This document shows, one piece after another, positions 5,059 to 11,447 of a stretch of DNA of 11,447 nt. This DNA is from an uncultured Lachnospiraceae bacterium (GTDB taxonomy: Bacteria; Bacillota; Clostridia; Lachnospirales; Lachnospiraceae), in the NCBI GenBank assembly GCA_949076555.1, contig CARUOB010000074.1, positions 1 to 11,447 of the forward strand, read 5' to 3'. How positions within the stretch are numbered: position 1 is the stretch's first letter; each line of letters starts with the position of its first letter. The translations under genes were made by a program, and so were the position numbers. A model generated the notes under the pieces. That model was not told where the DNA came from. It worked only from the letters and a program-made list of their open reading frames with translations, and ran no database searches.

Positions 5059-6096
5059 TTATTTTATTACCTTTTGGAAGTGCTGGTAATCTTTTGTGGA
5101 GTTCCAGTTGCCGCCCCAAGTGAAGCCATGGGCGGTAAAGAGGCGGTAGCACAAGTCGTTTTCGTCGATCTTGTAGGCGAAGCTCTGGCTGCGGTCCGCA
5201 TAGATTTCACTGCCGGGAGGAGAGATGTAATCGCTTCCGTCCGCGTTTCTTTGAAAGACGACGTAGGGATTGTAGTAGGGGTTTACGTCGATAGCCAGTC
5301 CGTAGGCGTGCTTGGATAAATTGGTGGTACCGTCAACGACCCTGTAGTTAAAGCAGGAAGTATTGTTCTCTGCCATGGAGGCAGTGTCGTCGCCGCCATA
5401 CTCGTCGATCAGGCGCACGCTCTCGAGCCGGTACTCATTGCGGTAAAGCTCGTGGAAGATTTCCACCATATCCTGCGCAATGGCTTTGTTGCAGATCAGT
5501 TCGCCGGTCTGTTCCTGACCGTTAAAGTCGATGTACCTGAGACCTATATAATGCAGATCTTCATAGGGGACGGTGCATCCTTCCTCCGGGTAGGAGATCC
5601 CAGTAATTCTTTCTATGACTGCATCGGTCAGTGGCTCGTAGTAGAACCCTTCTTCATAGGTGACGCGTTCCGGATGCTGCTCCATCGTGTCAGATACCTC
5701 CGCAGAATTTACCGTATTGCTTTCGCTGTCCGCCATGGCACTGTCGGACGCACCTGCAATATTGTCTTTGCTGTCAGTATATGTGTCCGCCTGGCTTGGT
5801 GTGACAGGTGTGTCGGTCTCTGCGGCGGGGAAAGGTTCGGCGGTTTGATCTGTAGGTGACGCCGTTGTCGTTTTTGGCAGAGCGGAGTCGACTGATTCGG
5901 TCTTATCATTTTCCACGGATTCCTTGGCGGAGTCGGCCTGTGTGCCGTAAGCCTGATCCGGGTTATTTCTGGCGTATTCAAGCAGGGTTTCATCGCCTGT
6001 CAGATAGTGTGCCAGAAAAGCGCAGATGAAGATAAAGGTAAGCAGAAACAGAAAAGGTCTGGCGGCCTGACGCAGCAGCGGTTTTATATTGGACAT
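5059..6096 (-). CDS. Membrane-anchored M15-family D-Ala-D-Ala carboxypeptidase-like protein
   Basis: A predicted zinc peptidase acting on peptidoglycan stem peptides outside the membrane. The start chosen is the ATG at 6096 (MSNIKPLLRQ), because GGAGGA lies 8 nt before it; an ATG six codons upstream has no ribosome-binding site. In the 345-residue form a single hydrophobic segment (about 15-32) follows a basic N-terminus, giving an uncleaved anchor. A low-complexity Ser/Thr/Asp/Glu/Ala linker (about 50-140) could span the wall. The catalytic domain has SKHAYGLAIDVNP (zinc ligands H263 and D270) and FTWGGNW followed by DYQHF (third ligand H339). The latter motif resembles the M15C/VanY_4 type of peptidase. 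There are no VanR, VanS or ligase genes nearby, so it is a cell-wall enzyme rather than evidence of glycopeptide resistance. It has its own promoter, divergent from ecfA1. Confidence 0.88.
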   Translation of the reverse strand: MSNIKPLLRQAARPFLFLLTFIFICAFLAHYLTGDETLLEYARNNPDQAYGTQADSAKESVENDKTESVDSALPKTTTASPTDQTAEPFPAAETDTPVTPSQADTYTDSKDNIAGASDSAMADSESNTVNSAEVSDTMEQHPERVTYEEGFYYEPLTDAVIERITGISYPEEGCTVPYEDLHYIGLRYIDFNGQEQTGELICNKAIAQDMVEIFHELYRNEYRLESVRLIDEYGGDDTASMAENNTSCFNYRVVDGTTNLSKHAYGLAIDVNPYYNPYVVFQRNADGSDYISPPGSEIYADRSQSFAYKIDENDLCYRLFTAHGFTWGGNWNSTKDYQHFQKVIK

Positions 6097-6121
6097 ATGA
6101 TATGTTTCCTCCATCTTTTCT

Positions 6122-6142
6122 GGCGGCAGGCCGTCTGCCGCC
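6122..6142 (-). other. GC-rich hairpin in the peptidase leader
   Basis: GGCGGCAG (6122-6129) and CTGCCGCC (6135-6142) pair perfectly around a 5-nt loop. It lies between the predicted peptidase promoter and its start codon and has no T-run on either strand, so it is not an ordinary terminator. It may affect mRNA stability or translation. Confidence 0.5.
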
Positions 6143-6148
6143 GCAAAT

Positions 6149-6157
6149 AGTATACCA
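6149..6157 (-). promoter_or_regulatory. Extended -10 promoter for the peptidase gene
   Basis: On the minus strand TGG precedes TATACT (5 of 6 matches), an extended -10 element; there is no good -35 at 17 nt. It lies about 53 bp before the chosen start and is divergent from the ecfA1 promoter. Confidence 0.5.
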
Positions 6158-6193
6158 TATTTTTAGCAAATGGGGGAGCGGGGACGCTTTTTC

Positions 6194-6222
6194 TTGTATT
6201 TTCCTGCGCAATCTAGTACAAT
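6194..6222 (+). promoter_or_regulatory. Vegetative promoter for the ecfA1-ecfA2-ecfT-truA unit
   Basis: TTGTAT (6194-6199), a 17-nt spacer and TACAAT (6217-6222), 68 bp before the ecfA1 start. The accessory block cut these genes off from the ribosomal superoperon, so a local promoter is expected here. Confidence 0.65.
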
Positions 6223-6289
6223 AGGCGGTGGTGAAACGCCGTTTTTCCTTATAGGGAAAGCGGCTTGGAAGAGGGACGAAGGATACAAT

Positions 6290-7150
6290 ATGGGAATTAT
6301 AAAGACGAATAAACTGACATTTGAATATATTCGCCGTGACGAAGAGGGAAATGTGGAAGGCATTACCCGCGCTGTGGACGGGGTAGATCTGGATATAAAG
6401 CAGGGCGATTTTATTGCGGTTCTGGGGCATAACGGTTCCGGAAAGTCAACTTTTGCCAAGCATATCAACGCGATTCTTTATCCGACGGAAGGCACGATCT
6501 GGGTGGACGGCATGGACACGCAGGATGAGAAACATCTTTGGGATATCCGTCAGGAGGCGGGTATGGTGTTCCAGAATCCTGACAACCAGATCATCGGTCA
6601 GATGGTGGAGGAGGATGTGGGGTTTGGCCCGGAGAATATGGGTGTGCCTACGGAGGAAATCTGGGAGCGCGTGGAAGAGAGTCTGAAGGCGGTGGGGATG
6701 TATGAGTACCGCAAACATTCGCCCAATAAGCTGTCCGGAGGCCAGAAGCAGCGGGTATCTATTGCGGGTGTGATCGCCATGCATCCGAAGTGTATTATTC
6801 TGGATGAACCTACGGCCATGCTTGACCCGAACGGCCGGAAAGAAGTGATACGGGCGGTGCGCGCCTTAAATGATGTGGAAGGGATAACCGTCGTACTGAT
6901 TACGCATTATATGGAAGAGATTATTCATGCCGATATGGTTTTTGTGATGGATCAGGGACATATCGCTATGGAAGGAACACCGAGGGAGATTTTTTCCAGG
7001 GTGGATGAACTAAAGGAGTTGCGGCTGGATGTACCCCAGGTGACGCTATTGGCACATGAACTGAGGCAGAATGGGGTAAATCTGCCGGAGGGGATTTTGA
7101 CGATAGAAGAGTTTACGGAGGCGCTTGCGGCAGTTTCAGGGCATCAGTAA
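6290..7150 (+). CDS. ecfA1: ECF transporter ATPase subunit A1
   Basis: One of the two ATP-hydrolysing subunits of a group II energy-coupling factor transporter, which powers uptake by exchangeable vitamin- or metal-binding S subunits encoded elsewhere. The 286-residue protein has Walker A GHNGSGKST (46-54), Q-loop in VFQNPDNQ (Q95), signature LSGGQ (148-152), Walker B with catalytic E173 in CIILDEP, and switch H206 in LITHYME. The start at 6290 (MGIIKTNKLTFEY) matches the family N-terminus and has GAAGGA upstream; the frame stays open for 40 codons before it but lacks similarity. The extended C-terminus after residue 230 fits the EcfA family and contacts the partner ATPase. Order A1-A2-T is standard, with 92 bp to ecfA2. 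Assignment as A1 rests on position and sequence type. Confidence 0.95.
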   Translation: MGIIKTNKLTFEYIRRDEEGNVEGITRAVDGVDLDIKQGDFIAVLGHNGSGKSTFAKHINAILYPTEGTIWVDGMDTQDEKHLWDIRQEAGMVFQNPDNQIIGQMVEEDVGFGPENMGVPTEEIWERVEESLKAVGMYEYRKHSPNKLSGGQKQRVSIAGVIAMHPKCIILDEPTAMLDPNGRKEVIRAVRALNDVEGITVVLITHYMEEIIHADMVFVMDQGHIAMEGTPREIFSRVDELKELRLDVPQVTLLAHELRQNGVNLPEGILTIEEFTEALAAVSGHQ

Positions 7151-7242
7151 GTCAGTGCGGATCGCGGTGATGGGAAAAGTGTGTAAAACAGATGGTTTGT
7201 GTGTCTGACGTTGTGGATAAGGATAAAGAGGGAACATAAATA

Positions 7243-8091
7243 ATGTCGTTGATTTTGGATCATGTAAATTATGTATATGGAGAGGATACGTCTCTGGCGG
7301 TGCACGCCCTGAAAGATATCAATCTCGTGATTCCCGACGGACAGTTTATCGGTCTGATCGGGCATACCGGTTCCGGCAAGTCTACGCTGGTACAGCATTT
7401 AAACGGGCTGATCAGACCTACGAGCGGTGCGATTTATTATAACGGTGAGGACATACATGACGGGGATTATGACAAGAAGAAACTGCGCAGCAAGGTGGGA
7501 CTGGTATTTCAGTATCCGGAGCATCAGCTTTTTGAGATCGACGTGTTTAAGGACGTGTGCTTCGGACCGAAGAATCTTGGGCTTTCCCAGAAGGAGACGG
7601 AGCTTCGGGCTTATGCGGCCCTGAAACAGGTGGGACTTGCGGATGAATATTTTTACCAGTCGCCGTTTGACCTTTCCGGCGGACAGAAGCGCCGGGTCGC
7701 AATCGCAGGCGTGCTTGCCATGAAACCCGATATATTGATTCTGGACGAACCCACGGCCGGGCTTGACCCGAAAGGCCGGGACGAGATTCTTGACCAGATT
7801 GCAAAACTGAAAGAGGAGACAGGGATTACGGTGATTCTGGTTTCCCACAGCATGGAGGACGTGGCGAAATATGTGGAGCGGATTATCGTCATGAATCGGG
7901 GGAGCGTTCTGTTTGACGATGTGCCGCGGGAAGTCTTTCAGCATTATAGGGAGCTGGAGCAGGTAGGACTGGCAGCCCCGCAGGTGACATATATTATGCA
8001 GGCGTTAGCAAAACGAGGCATGAAAGTGGACACTGCCGTCACGACGATCCGTGAGGCCGGGCAGGAGATTTTGAGGGCACTTGCCCTATGA
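7243..8091 (+). CDS. ecfA2: ECF transporter ATPase subunit A2
   Basis: Partner ATPase of EcfA1, forming the heterodimer that docks on EcfT. It has 282 residues with Walker A GHTGSGKST (40-48), Q-loop Q90 in LVFQYPEHQLF, signature LSGGQ (144-148), Walker B ILILDEP with E169, and H202 in VSHSMED. VFQYPEHQLF is typical of EcfA proteins. A GAGGGA site lies about 9 nt before the ATG at 7243. All catalytic motifs are intact, so both nucleotide sites should be competent. It is followed by ecfT after 82 bp; no terminator is visible between them, so the genes are probably cotranscribed. Confidence 0.95.
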   Translation: MSLILDHVNYVYGEDTSLAVHALKDINLVIPDGQFIGLIGHTGSGKSTLVQHLNGLIRPTSGAIYYNGEDIHDGDYDKKKLRSKVGLVFQYPEHQLFEIDVFKDVCFGPKNLGLSQKETELRAYAALKQVGLADEYFYQSPFDLSGGQKRRVAIAGVLAMKPDILILDEPTAGLDPKGRDEILDQIAKLKEETGITVILVSHSMEDVAKYVERIIVMNRGSVLFDDVPREVFQHYRELEQVGLAAPQVTYIMQALAKRGMKVDTAVTTIREAGQEILRALAL

Positions 8092-8173
8092 GCGGGCGTT
8101 AAAAGCGGTATTCTATGTATGGATTTTGGTTTCAAAGAGGCGGCTGTTATGGATGCTTCGGAATGGAGAAATA

Positions 8174-8974
8174 ATGATTCGAGATATTACACTGGGCCAG
8201 TATTATCAGGCGGATTCCGTCATTCATAAGCTGGACCCGCGGGTAAAGCTGGTGGCTACCATTGGATTTATCATCTCCCTTTTTGTCGTGGATGGCTGGA
8301 TCGGATATGTGGTGGCGGCCCTGTTTTTGGCTTGTATGATTAAACTGTCGAAGGTTCCCTTCGGCTATATGGTGAAAGGAATGAAGGCGATCGTCTTTAT
8401 TCTGATGATTACGGTGGTGTTTAACCTGTTTTTGACGCCGGGAGAGCCGCTTGTTACCTTTTGGAAGCTGCGGATCACGAAAGAAGGGCTGCGGATCGCC
8501 GTGATGATGGCTGTTAGGCTGTCCTTTCTCATCGTCGGTTCTTCCCTGATGACATTGACAACCACGCCCAACAGTCTGACAGACGGCATGGAGAAGCTGA
8601 TGGGACCTTTGAAATATGTAAAGGTGCCGGTGCATGAGGTGGCCATGATGATGTCCATTGCCCTGCGCTTTATTCCGATTCTGCTGGAGGAGACGGACAA
8701 GATTATGAAGGCGCAGATCGCGAGGGGAGCGGACTTTGAGAGCGGGAACTTGGTCAAGAAGGCGAAGGCGATGGTGCCCCTTCTGGTGCCGCTGTTTATT
8801 TCGGCTTTCCGCCGTGCCAACGATCTGGCGATGGCGATGGAGGCAAGGTGCTATCGCGGCGGCGAACACAGAACGAAAATGAAACCCCTGCGCTACCGCA
8901 GCGCAGACCGTGCCGCTTACTGTGTGCTGCTGTTGTATTTTGCGGGATGTGTGGCGATCAGAGTGTGCCTGTAA
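8174..8974 (+). CDS. ecfT: ECF transporter transmembrane subunit T
   Basis: Integral membrane scaffold that couples the two ATPases to the S component. The start at 8174 (MIRDITLGQYYQADSVIHKLDPRVKL) is chosen because the conserved N-terminus begins there and GGAG lies about 8 nt upstream. An upstream in-frame ATG at 8081, overlapping ecfA2, would add 31 unconserved residues. The 266-residue protein has several hydrophobic segments (about 26-58, 70-87, 107-127, 155-172, 247-264). The two coupling-helix signatures are present: ARGADF (183-188) and EARCYRGG (223-230), whose Arg residues bind grooves in the ATPases. No S-component gene is in the window, as expected for a shared group II module, so the transported substrate cannot be told from here. 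Confidence 0.94.
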   Translation: MIRDITLGQYYQADSVIHKLDPRVKLVATIGFIISLFVVDGWIGYVVAALFLACMIKLSKVPFGYMVKGMKAIVFILMITVVFNLFLTPGEPLVTFWKLRITKEGLRIAVMMAVRLSFLIVGSSLMTLTTTPNSLTDGMEKLMGPLKYVKVPVHEVAMMMSIALRFIPILLEETDKIMKAQIARGADFESGNLVKKAKAMVPLLVPLFISAFRRANDLAMAMEARCYRGGEHRTKMKPLRYRSADRAAYCVLLLYFAGCVAIRVCL

Positions 8975-9045
8975 TCCCCTGTGACTGCTTGTGCACGCCG
9001 GGTATGGGATCTGACAGTGCGGGCATGGGAAAGGCAGAAGAGAGA

Positions 9046-9807
9046 ATGAAAAGAATTATGTTAACCGTTTCCTACGACGGAACCGCCTACTGCGGGTGGC
9101 AGTTACAGCCGGGACGGGAGACCATAGAAGGGGTATTAAACCGCTGCATCAGTGAACTTACCGGCGAGACGGTGGAGGTGATCGGCGCAAGCCGCACGGA
9201 TTCCGGCGTGCACGCCTTTGGAAATGTGGCTGTGTTCGATACGCTAAGTCCGATTCCTGCGGAAAAGTTTTCCTATGCCTTAAACCAGAGATTACCGGAG
9301 GATATCCGGGTGCAGGGCTCGGCGGAGGTGTCGGAGGATTTTCATCCGAGACATTGTGAGAGCAGAAAGACGTATGAGTACCGGATTTACAACGCGCCTT
9401 TTGCTATGCCCGTGAAACGGCTTTATTCTTATTTTACTTATGTGCCGCTGGATGTCATACGGATGCGGCAGGGCGCGGCGTTTCTTGTGGGAGAGCATGA
9501 CTTTAAGAGCTTTTGCAGCGTGGACACGCAGGCGCAGACGACCGTGCGGCGGGTGGACAGCGTGGAGGTATGGGAGGAAAGCGCTGCCGGGATAGGGAAT
9601 GCGGGGAAAGAGATTGTGATCCGTGTGGCGGGCAGAGGTTTTCTGTATAATATGGTAAGAATTATGGCGGGGACGCTGATGGAGGTTGGCAGAGGAAAGC
9701 TGCCGCCTGAGCGGGTGAAGGATATTCTGGCAGCCTGTGACAGGCAGGCTGCGGGACCTACGGCTCCGGCCTGCGGACTTACCCTTGTGGGGTATGAATT
9801 TTTATGA
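9046..9807 (+). CDS. truA: tRNA pseudouridine(38-40) synthase TruA
   Basis: Converts uridines 38, 39 and 40 of the tRNA anticodon arm to pseudouridine. The chosen start (MKRIMLTVSYDGTAYCGWQLQ) is where similarity begins; the frame is open for 66 codons upstream, overlapping ecfT, without conservation. The ribosome-binding site is weak (GAAGAGA). The 253-residue length is normal. The catalytic aspartate is D52 in ASRTDSGVHAF. The second half has HPRHCESRKTYEYRI, HDFKSFCS and GRGFLYNMVRIMAGTL, all family landmarks. It follows ecfT by 71 bp without a terminator, the common Firmicutes linkage, and probably shares the ecf transcript. No terminator is visible after it before the rplM promoter. Confidence 0.96.
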   Translation: MKRIMLTVSYDGTAYCGWQLQPGRETIEGVLNRCISELTGETVEVIGASRTDSGVHAFGNVAVFDTLSPIPAEKFSYALNQRLPEDIRVQGSAEVSEDFHPRHCESRKTYEYRIYNAPFAMPVKRLYSYFTYVPLDVIRMRQGAAFLVGEHDFKSFCSVDTQAQTTVRRVDSVEVWEESAAGIGNAGKEIVIRVAGRGFLYNMVRIMAGTLMEVGRGKLPPERVKDILAACDRQAAGPTAPACGLTLVGYEFL

Positions 9808-9837
9808 ACTTTTAGAGGAAAATTCGGGAAAAACCGG

Positions 9838-9866
9838 TTGACACGCGCGGAACCGTATAATATAAT
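9838..9866 (+). promoter_or_regulatory. Consensus vegetative promoter for rplM-rpsI
   Basis: TTGACA (9838-9843), a 17-nt spacer and TATAAT (9861-9866): all 12 consensus bases at optimal spacing, as expected for a ribosomal-protein operon. Transcription should start near 9873, leaving a leader of about 155 nt. Confidence 0.92.
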
Positions 9867-9869
9867 AAT

Positions 9870-10018
9870 TAACTGTGACGAATTGTTTATAAATGTCTGA
9901 CCAAAGCCCCGGTGAGACATTTTATATACGCACTACAAACTGCCGTGGAGGGATACCAAGTGTAGCCGGACATCTGCATGAGGGTCTTTGGAAACGGTAC
10001 AGACAGTTACTATGGAGG
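9870..10018 (+). promoter_or_regulatory. Structured 5' leader of rplM, candidate L13 autoregulatory leader
   Basis: AAATGTCT (9891-9898) pairs with AGACATTT (9915-9922) in an 8-bp hairpin. TAACTGT (9870-9876) near the transcript start can pair with ACAGTTA (10003-10009), just before the GGAGG of rplM (10014-10018). An L13 leader family is known upstream of rplM in Firmicutes, in which L13 is thought to repress its own operon. Position and architecture fit, but I could not run a covariance model. The long-range pair partly overlaps the predicted start site, which weakens it. Confidence 0.5.
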
Positions 10019-10026
10019 TAATATTC

Positions 10027-10455
10027 ATGAAAACTTTTATGGCGAGTCCGGCTACGATCGAGAGAAAGTGGTACGTAGTTGATGCGACTGATATGACACT
10101 GGGACGTCTGGCATCCGAGATTGCCAAGGTACTGAGAGGCAAAAATAAGCCGATCTTCACCCCCCATATGGACACAGGGGATTATGTGATCGTTGTCAAT
10201 GCGGAGAAGGTGAAAGTAACCGGTAAGAAGCTGGATCAGAAGATTTACTACCATCATTCCGATTATGTGGGCGGCATGAAAGAGACTACCCTGAAAGAGA
10301 TGTTACAGAAGCACCCTGAGAGAGTTGTGGAACATGCGGTTAAGGGTATGCTTCCCAAAGGCCCGCTCGGCAGCCAGATGTACAAGAAACTTTTTGTATA
10401 TGTTGGACCGGAGCATAAGCATGCGGCACAGAAACCTGAGGCATTAACATTTTAA
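10027..10455 (+). CDS. rplM: Large-subunit ribosomal protein L13
   Basis: An early-assembly 50S protein of 142 residues, normal length. The start MKTFMASPATIERKWYVVDA follows GGAGG with suitable spacing; an in-frame ATG 13 codons upstream lies in the leader before the Shine-Dalgarno site and is rejected. Conserved stretches include LGRLASEIAKVLRGK, FTPHMDTGDYVIVVNAEKV, and the C-terminal GMLPKGPLGSQMYKKL with VYVGPEHKHAAQKPE. It is 17 bp upstream of rpsI, the near-universal L13-S9 pair, and is served by the strong promoter at 9838. Confidence 0.97.
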   Translation: MKTFMASPATIERKWYVVDATDMTLGRLASEIAKVLRGKNKPIFTPHMDTGDYVIVVNAEKVKVTGKKLDQKIYYHHSDYVGGMKETTLKEMLQKHPERVVEHAVKGMLPKGPLGSQMYKKLFVYVGPEHKHAAQKPEALTF

Positions 10456-10472
10456 GAAAGGGATAAAGAATC

Positions 10473-10877
10473 ATGGCTAAAGCAGATAAATCAGCAAAAT
10501 ATTACGGAACCGGCAGGAGAAAGAAATCCATTGCCAGAGTATATTTAATGCCCGGTAAGGGTGAGATCACGATTAACAAGAGAAACATTGACGATTACTT
10601 CGGGCTTGAGACTTTGAAGGTGATCGTTCGTCAGCCGTTAGCTGCAACCGATACGGTAGATAAGTTTGACGCTGTTATCACCGTAAAGGGCGGCGGATAT
10701 ACAGGACAGGCAGGCGCAGTGAGACACGGTATCGCAAGAGCGCTGCTTCAGGCAGATCCGGATTACAGACCGACCTTAAAGAAGGCAGGTTATCTGACCA
10801 GAGATCCTCGTATGAAGGAGAGAAAGAAGTACGGCCTCAAAGCGGCCCGTCGCGCTCCGCAGTTCAGCAAGCGTTAA
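10473..10877 (+). CDS. rpsI: Small-subunit ribosomal protein S9
   Basis: A 134-residue protein of the 30S head whose C-terminal tail reaches the P-site tRNA. YYGTGRRKKSIARVYLMPG, GGGYTGQAGAVRHGIARAL and the tail RRAPQFSKR, ending in the conserved Lys-Arg, are all intact, so the gene is not disrupted by the downstream element. AAAGGGA lies about 9 nt before the ATG. It forms a two-gene operon with rplM and is closed by a strong terminator at 10911. Confidence 0.98.
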   Translation: MAKADKSAKYYGTGRRKKSIARVYLMPGKGEITINKRNIDDYFGLETLKVIVRQPLAATDTVDKFDAVITVKGGGYTGQAGAVRHGIARALLQADPDYRPTLKKAGYLTRDPRMKERKKYGLKAARRAPQFSKR

Positions 10878-10910
10878 TCGGCTGTTCAAACCGTATCAAA
10901 ATTGCTCAAA

Positions 10911-10945
10911 AACCCCGGAAAATCAAGGTTTTCCGGGGTTTTCTT
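10911..10945 (+). terminator. Rho-independent terminator after rpsI
   Basis: AACCCCGGAAAA (10911-10922) and TTTTCCGGGGTT (10929-10940) form a perfect 12-bp stem with a 6-nt loop, followed by TTCTT and preceded by an A-run. Confidence 0.9.
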
Positions 10946-10964
10946 ATACCCAAACAAGCTGATA

Positions 10965-10982
10965 TAGTTTGACCTGATTTGA
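10965..10982 (+). repeat. Outer direct repeat, left copy (TAGTTTGACC type)
   Basis: TAGTTTGACC, TGA, TTTGA. It recurs at 11164-11181 as TAGTTTGACC, GAA, TTTGA, 15 of 18 bases identical. The pair brackets the inner repeats in the 409-bp gene-free stretch between the rpsI terminator and parA. Confidence 0.6.
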
Positions 10983-11010
10983 CACAACGAGAGCCATTTT
11001 CACCCAATTT

Positions 11011-11085
11011 TTAGTGGTTAAATATAGGACAACCGGCAAAAATGAGGGCAAAAAACGGGCTTAGTGGTTAAAAAATAGGACAACC
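11011..11085 (+). repeat. Two direct repeats with TTAGTGGTTAAA and AGGACAACC blocks
   Basis: Copy one is at 11011-11034 and copy two at 11061-11085. Both read TTAGTGGTTAAA, then AT-rich bases, then TAGGACAACC, offset by 50-51 bp, about five helical turns. GGTT and AACC inside each copy are complementary. Iteron-like binding sites for an element-encoded replication, partition or integrase protein are the likely explanation; function is inferred. Confidence 0.65.
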
Positions 11086-11163
11086 ACAGCCCTGATTTCG
11101 GGGTATTTCAGAGGCGATTTTTACTCCCTCTCACCCCTCAATTTATACGAGAACAGTTTGGCG

Positions 11164-11181
11164 TAGTTTGACCGAATTTGA
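11164..11181 (+). repeat. Outer direct repeat, right copy (TAGTTTGACC type)
   Basis: Partner of 10965-10982 in the same orientation, 199 bp apart. A further AGTTTG lies just upstream (11155-11160), giving a small cluster. Confidence 0.6.
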
Positions 11182-11206
11182 ATAATTGAATATGATTTTA
11201 ATGCAG

Positions 11207-11236
11207 GCACTCAGTATTTTTTGCTGGGTGCTTTTT
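11207..11236 (+). terminator. Rho-independent terminator-like hairpin
   Basis: GCACTCAG (11207-11214) and CTGGGTGC (11224-11231) pair with one G-U, followed by TTTTT. No gene in the window ends here, so it may protect the element from read-through or end a small untranslated RNA. Confidence 0.7.
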
Positions 11237-11265
11237 GCATTTCCGGGGAACTGTATTCCGGGATC

Positions 11266-11310
11266 AGAAAAAGCCGTCACTTTTCAATTTATGAAGTGGC
11301 GGCTTTTTCT
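11266..11310. terminator. Strong bidirectional terminator-like hairpin before parA
   Basis: A 17-bp stem, 11266-11282 with 11294-11310 (one G-U pair), has AGAAAAAG on one side and CTTTTTCT on the other, so it can act both ways. It insulates the parA operon from upstream transcription 45 bp before its start. Confidence 0.8.
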
Positions 11311-11354
11311 ATTTCCAGAAGCAACCACAACGAATTAGAAATGAGGTGATTATC

Positions 11355-11447
11355 TTGAACACGCAAATCATCGCCATCGCCAACCAAAAGGGAGGTGTGG
11401 GCAAGACCACAACCTGTGCCAACTTAGGGATTGGGCTGGCACAGGCC
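11355..11447 (+). CDS. ParA/Soj-family partition ATPase, N-terminal fragment cut by the window edge
   Basis: Only 31 codons are visible. It begins with TTG after GAGGTG at 6 nt spacing: (M)NTQIIAIANQKGGVGKTTTC, then ANLGIGLAQA. QKGGVGKTT is the deviant Walker A of ParA/MinD ATPases, with both the signature and the P-loop lysine. ParA ATPases polymerise or form gradients on DNA to position plasmids, chromosomes or excised conjugative elements. The sequence resembles the ParA proteins I recall at one end of Tn1549-like conjugative transposons of gut Clostridia. The gene-free, repeat-bearing region before it supports an accessory element rather than chromosomal soj. Partner parB and the conjugation genes would lie outside the window. 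Confidence 0.88.
   Translation, partial: MNTQIIAIANQKGGVGKTTTCANLGIGLAQA

Noticed and set aside
4487..5152. Long minus-strand ORF opposite the coiled-coil gene
   Set aside because: It is a shadow of the 21-bp repeats (the heptad codons stay open in reverse) and it runs through the bidirectional terminator and into the peptidase gene.
5059..6096. Glycopeptide resistance gene vanY
   Set aside because: No vanRS, vanH, ligase or vanX genes are present; the domain is of a general M15 cell-wall peptidase type.
8081..8173. Upstream start for ecfT overlapping ecfA2
   Set aside because: It adds 31 residues with no match to the family N-terminus; the ATG at 8174 is preceded by GGAG and begins the conserved sequence.
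1..11447. tRNA or rRNA genes
   Set aside because: No cloverleaf-type or rRNA-like sequence was recognised by eye in the intergenic regions on either strand.

Overview
The window looks like a chromosome segment of a motile, anaerobic, Lachnospiraceae-type clostridium (Bacillota). The gene order rpoA-rplQ ... ecfA1-ecfA2-ecfT-truA-rplM-rpsI is the usual end of the ribosomal-protein superoperon in this phylum. L17 carries a long internal insertion of the kind I associate with Lachnospiraceae, and the flagellin and CsrA are of clostridial type. No identity was checked against a database.

Layout: (1) 1-1597, the 3' part of rpoA, then rplQ and its terminator. (2) 1599-1764, a non-coding block of nested inverted repeats. 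(3) 1853-2599, a 747-bp segment bounded by 26-bp inverted repeats (25 of 26 identical) that encodes a short tyrosine recombinase and also holds a flagellar sigma-28/SigD-like promoter. (4) 2655-4260, a csrA-like gene and a flagellin gene. (5) 4475-6096, a heptad-repeat coiled-coil protein and, convergent to it, a membrane-anchored M15-type D,D-peptidase. (6) 6290-9807, the energising module of an ECF vitamin/metal transporter plus tRNA pseudouridine synthase TruA. (7) 9838-10945, a consensus promoter, a structured leader, rplM, rpsI and a terminator. (8) 10946-11447, direct repeats, two terminators and the start of a ParA-type ATPase, read as the edge of an integrative conjugative element.

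The most interesting reading is that regions 3 and 4 form a self-contained flagellin phase-variation switch. The recombinase lies between two opposed copies of its probable recombination site. A sigma-28-like promoter (TAAG, 14 nt, TCCGATAT) also lies inside the segment. As drawn here it points left, away from csrA and flagellin, into an empty region that ends at the rplQ terminator. Inversion would put it about 100 bp upstream of csrA, pointing at csrA-flagellin. I see no convincing flagellar promoter between the right repeat and flagellin, so the orientation shown is predicted to be OFF. A second, translational layer is suggested by a hairpin with an AGGA loop and an ACAAGGAGGT Shine-Dalgarno site in the flagellin leader, both close to CsrA target sites. 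The repeats, gene calls and promoter match are read from the sequence. The inversion and its effect are inference.

The whole 4.7-kb accessory block interrupts the usual rplQ-ecfA1 adjacency, and the window ends in a second accessory region after rpsI.
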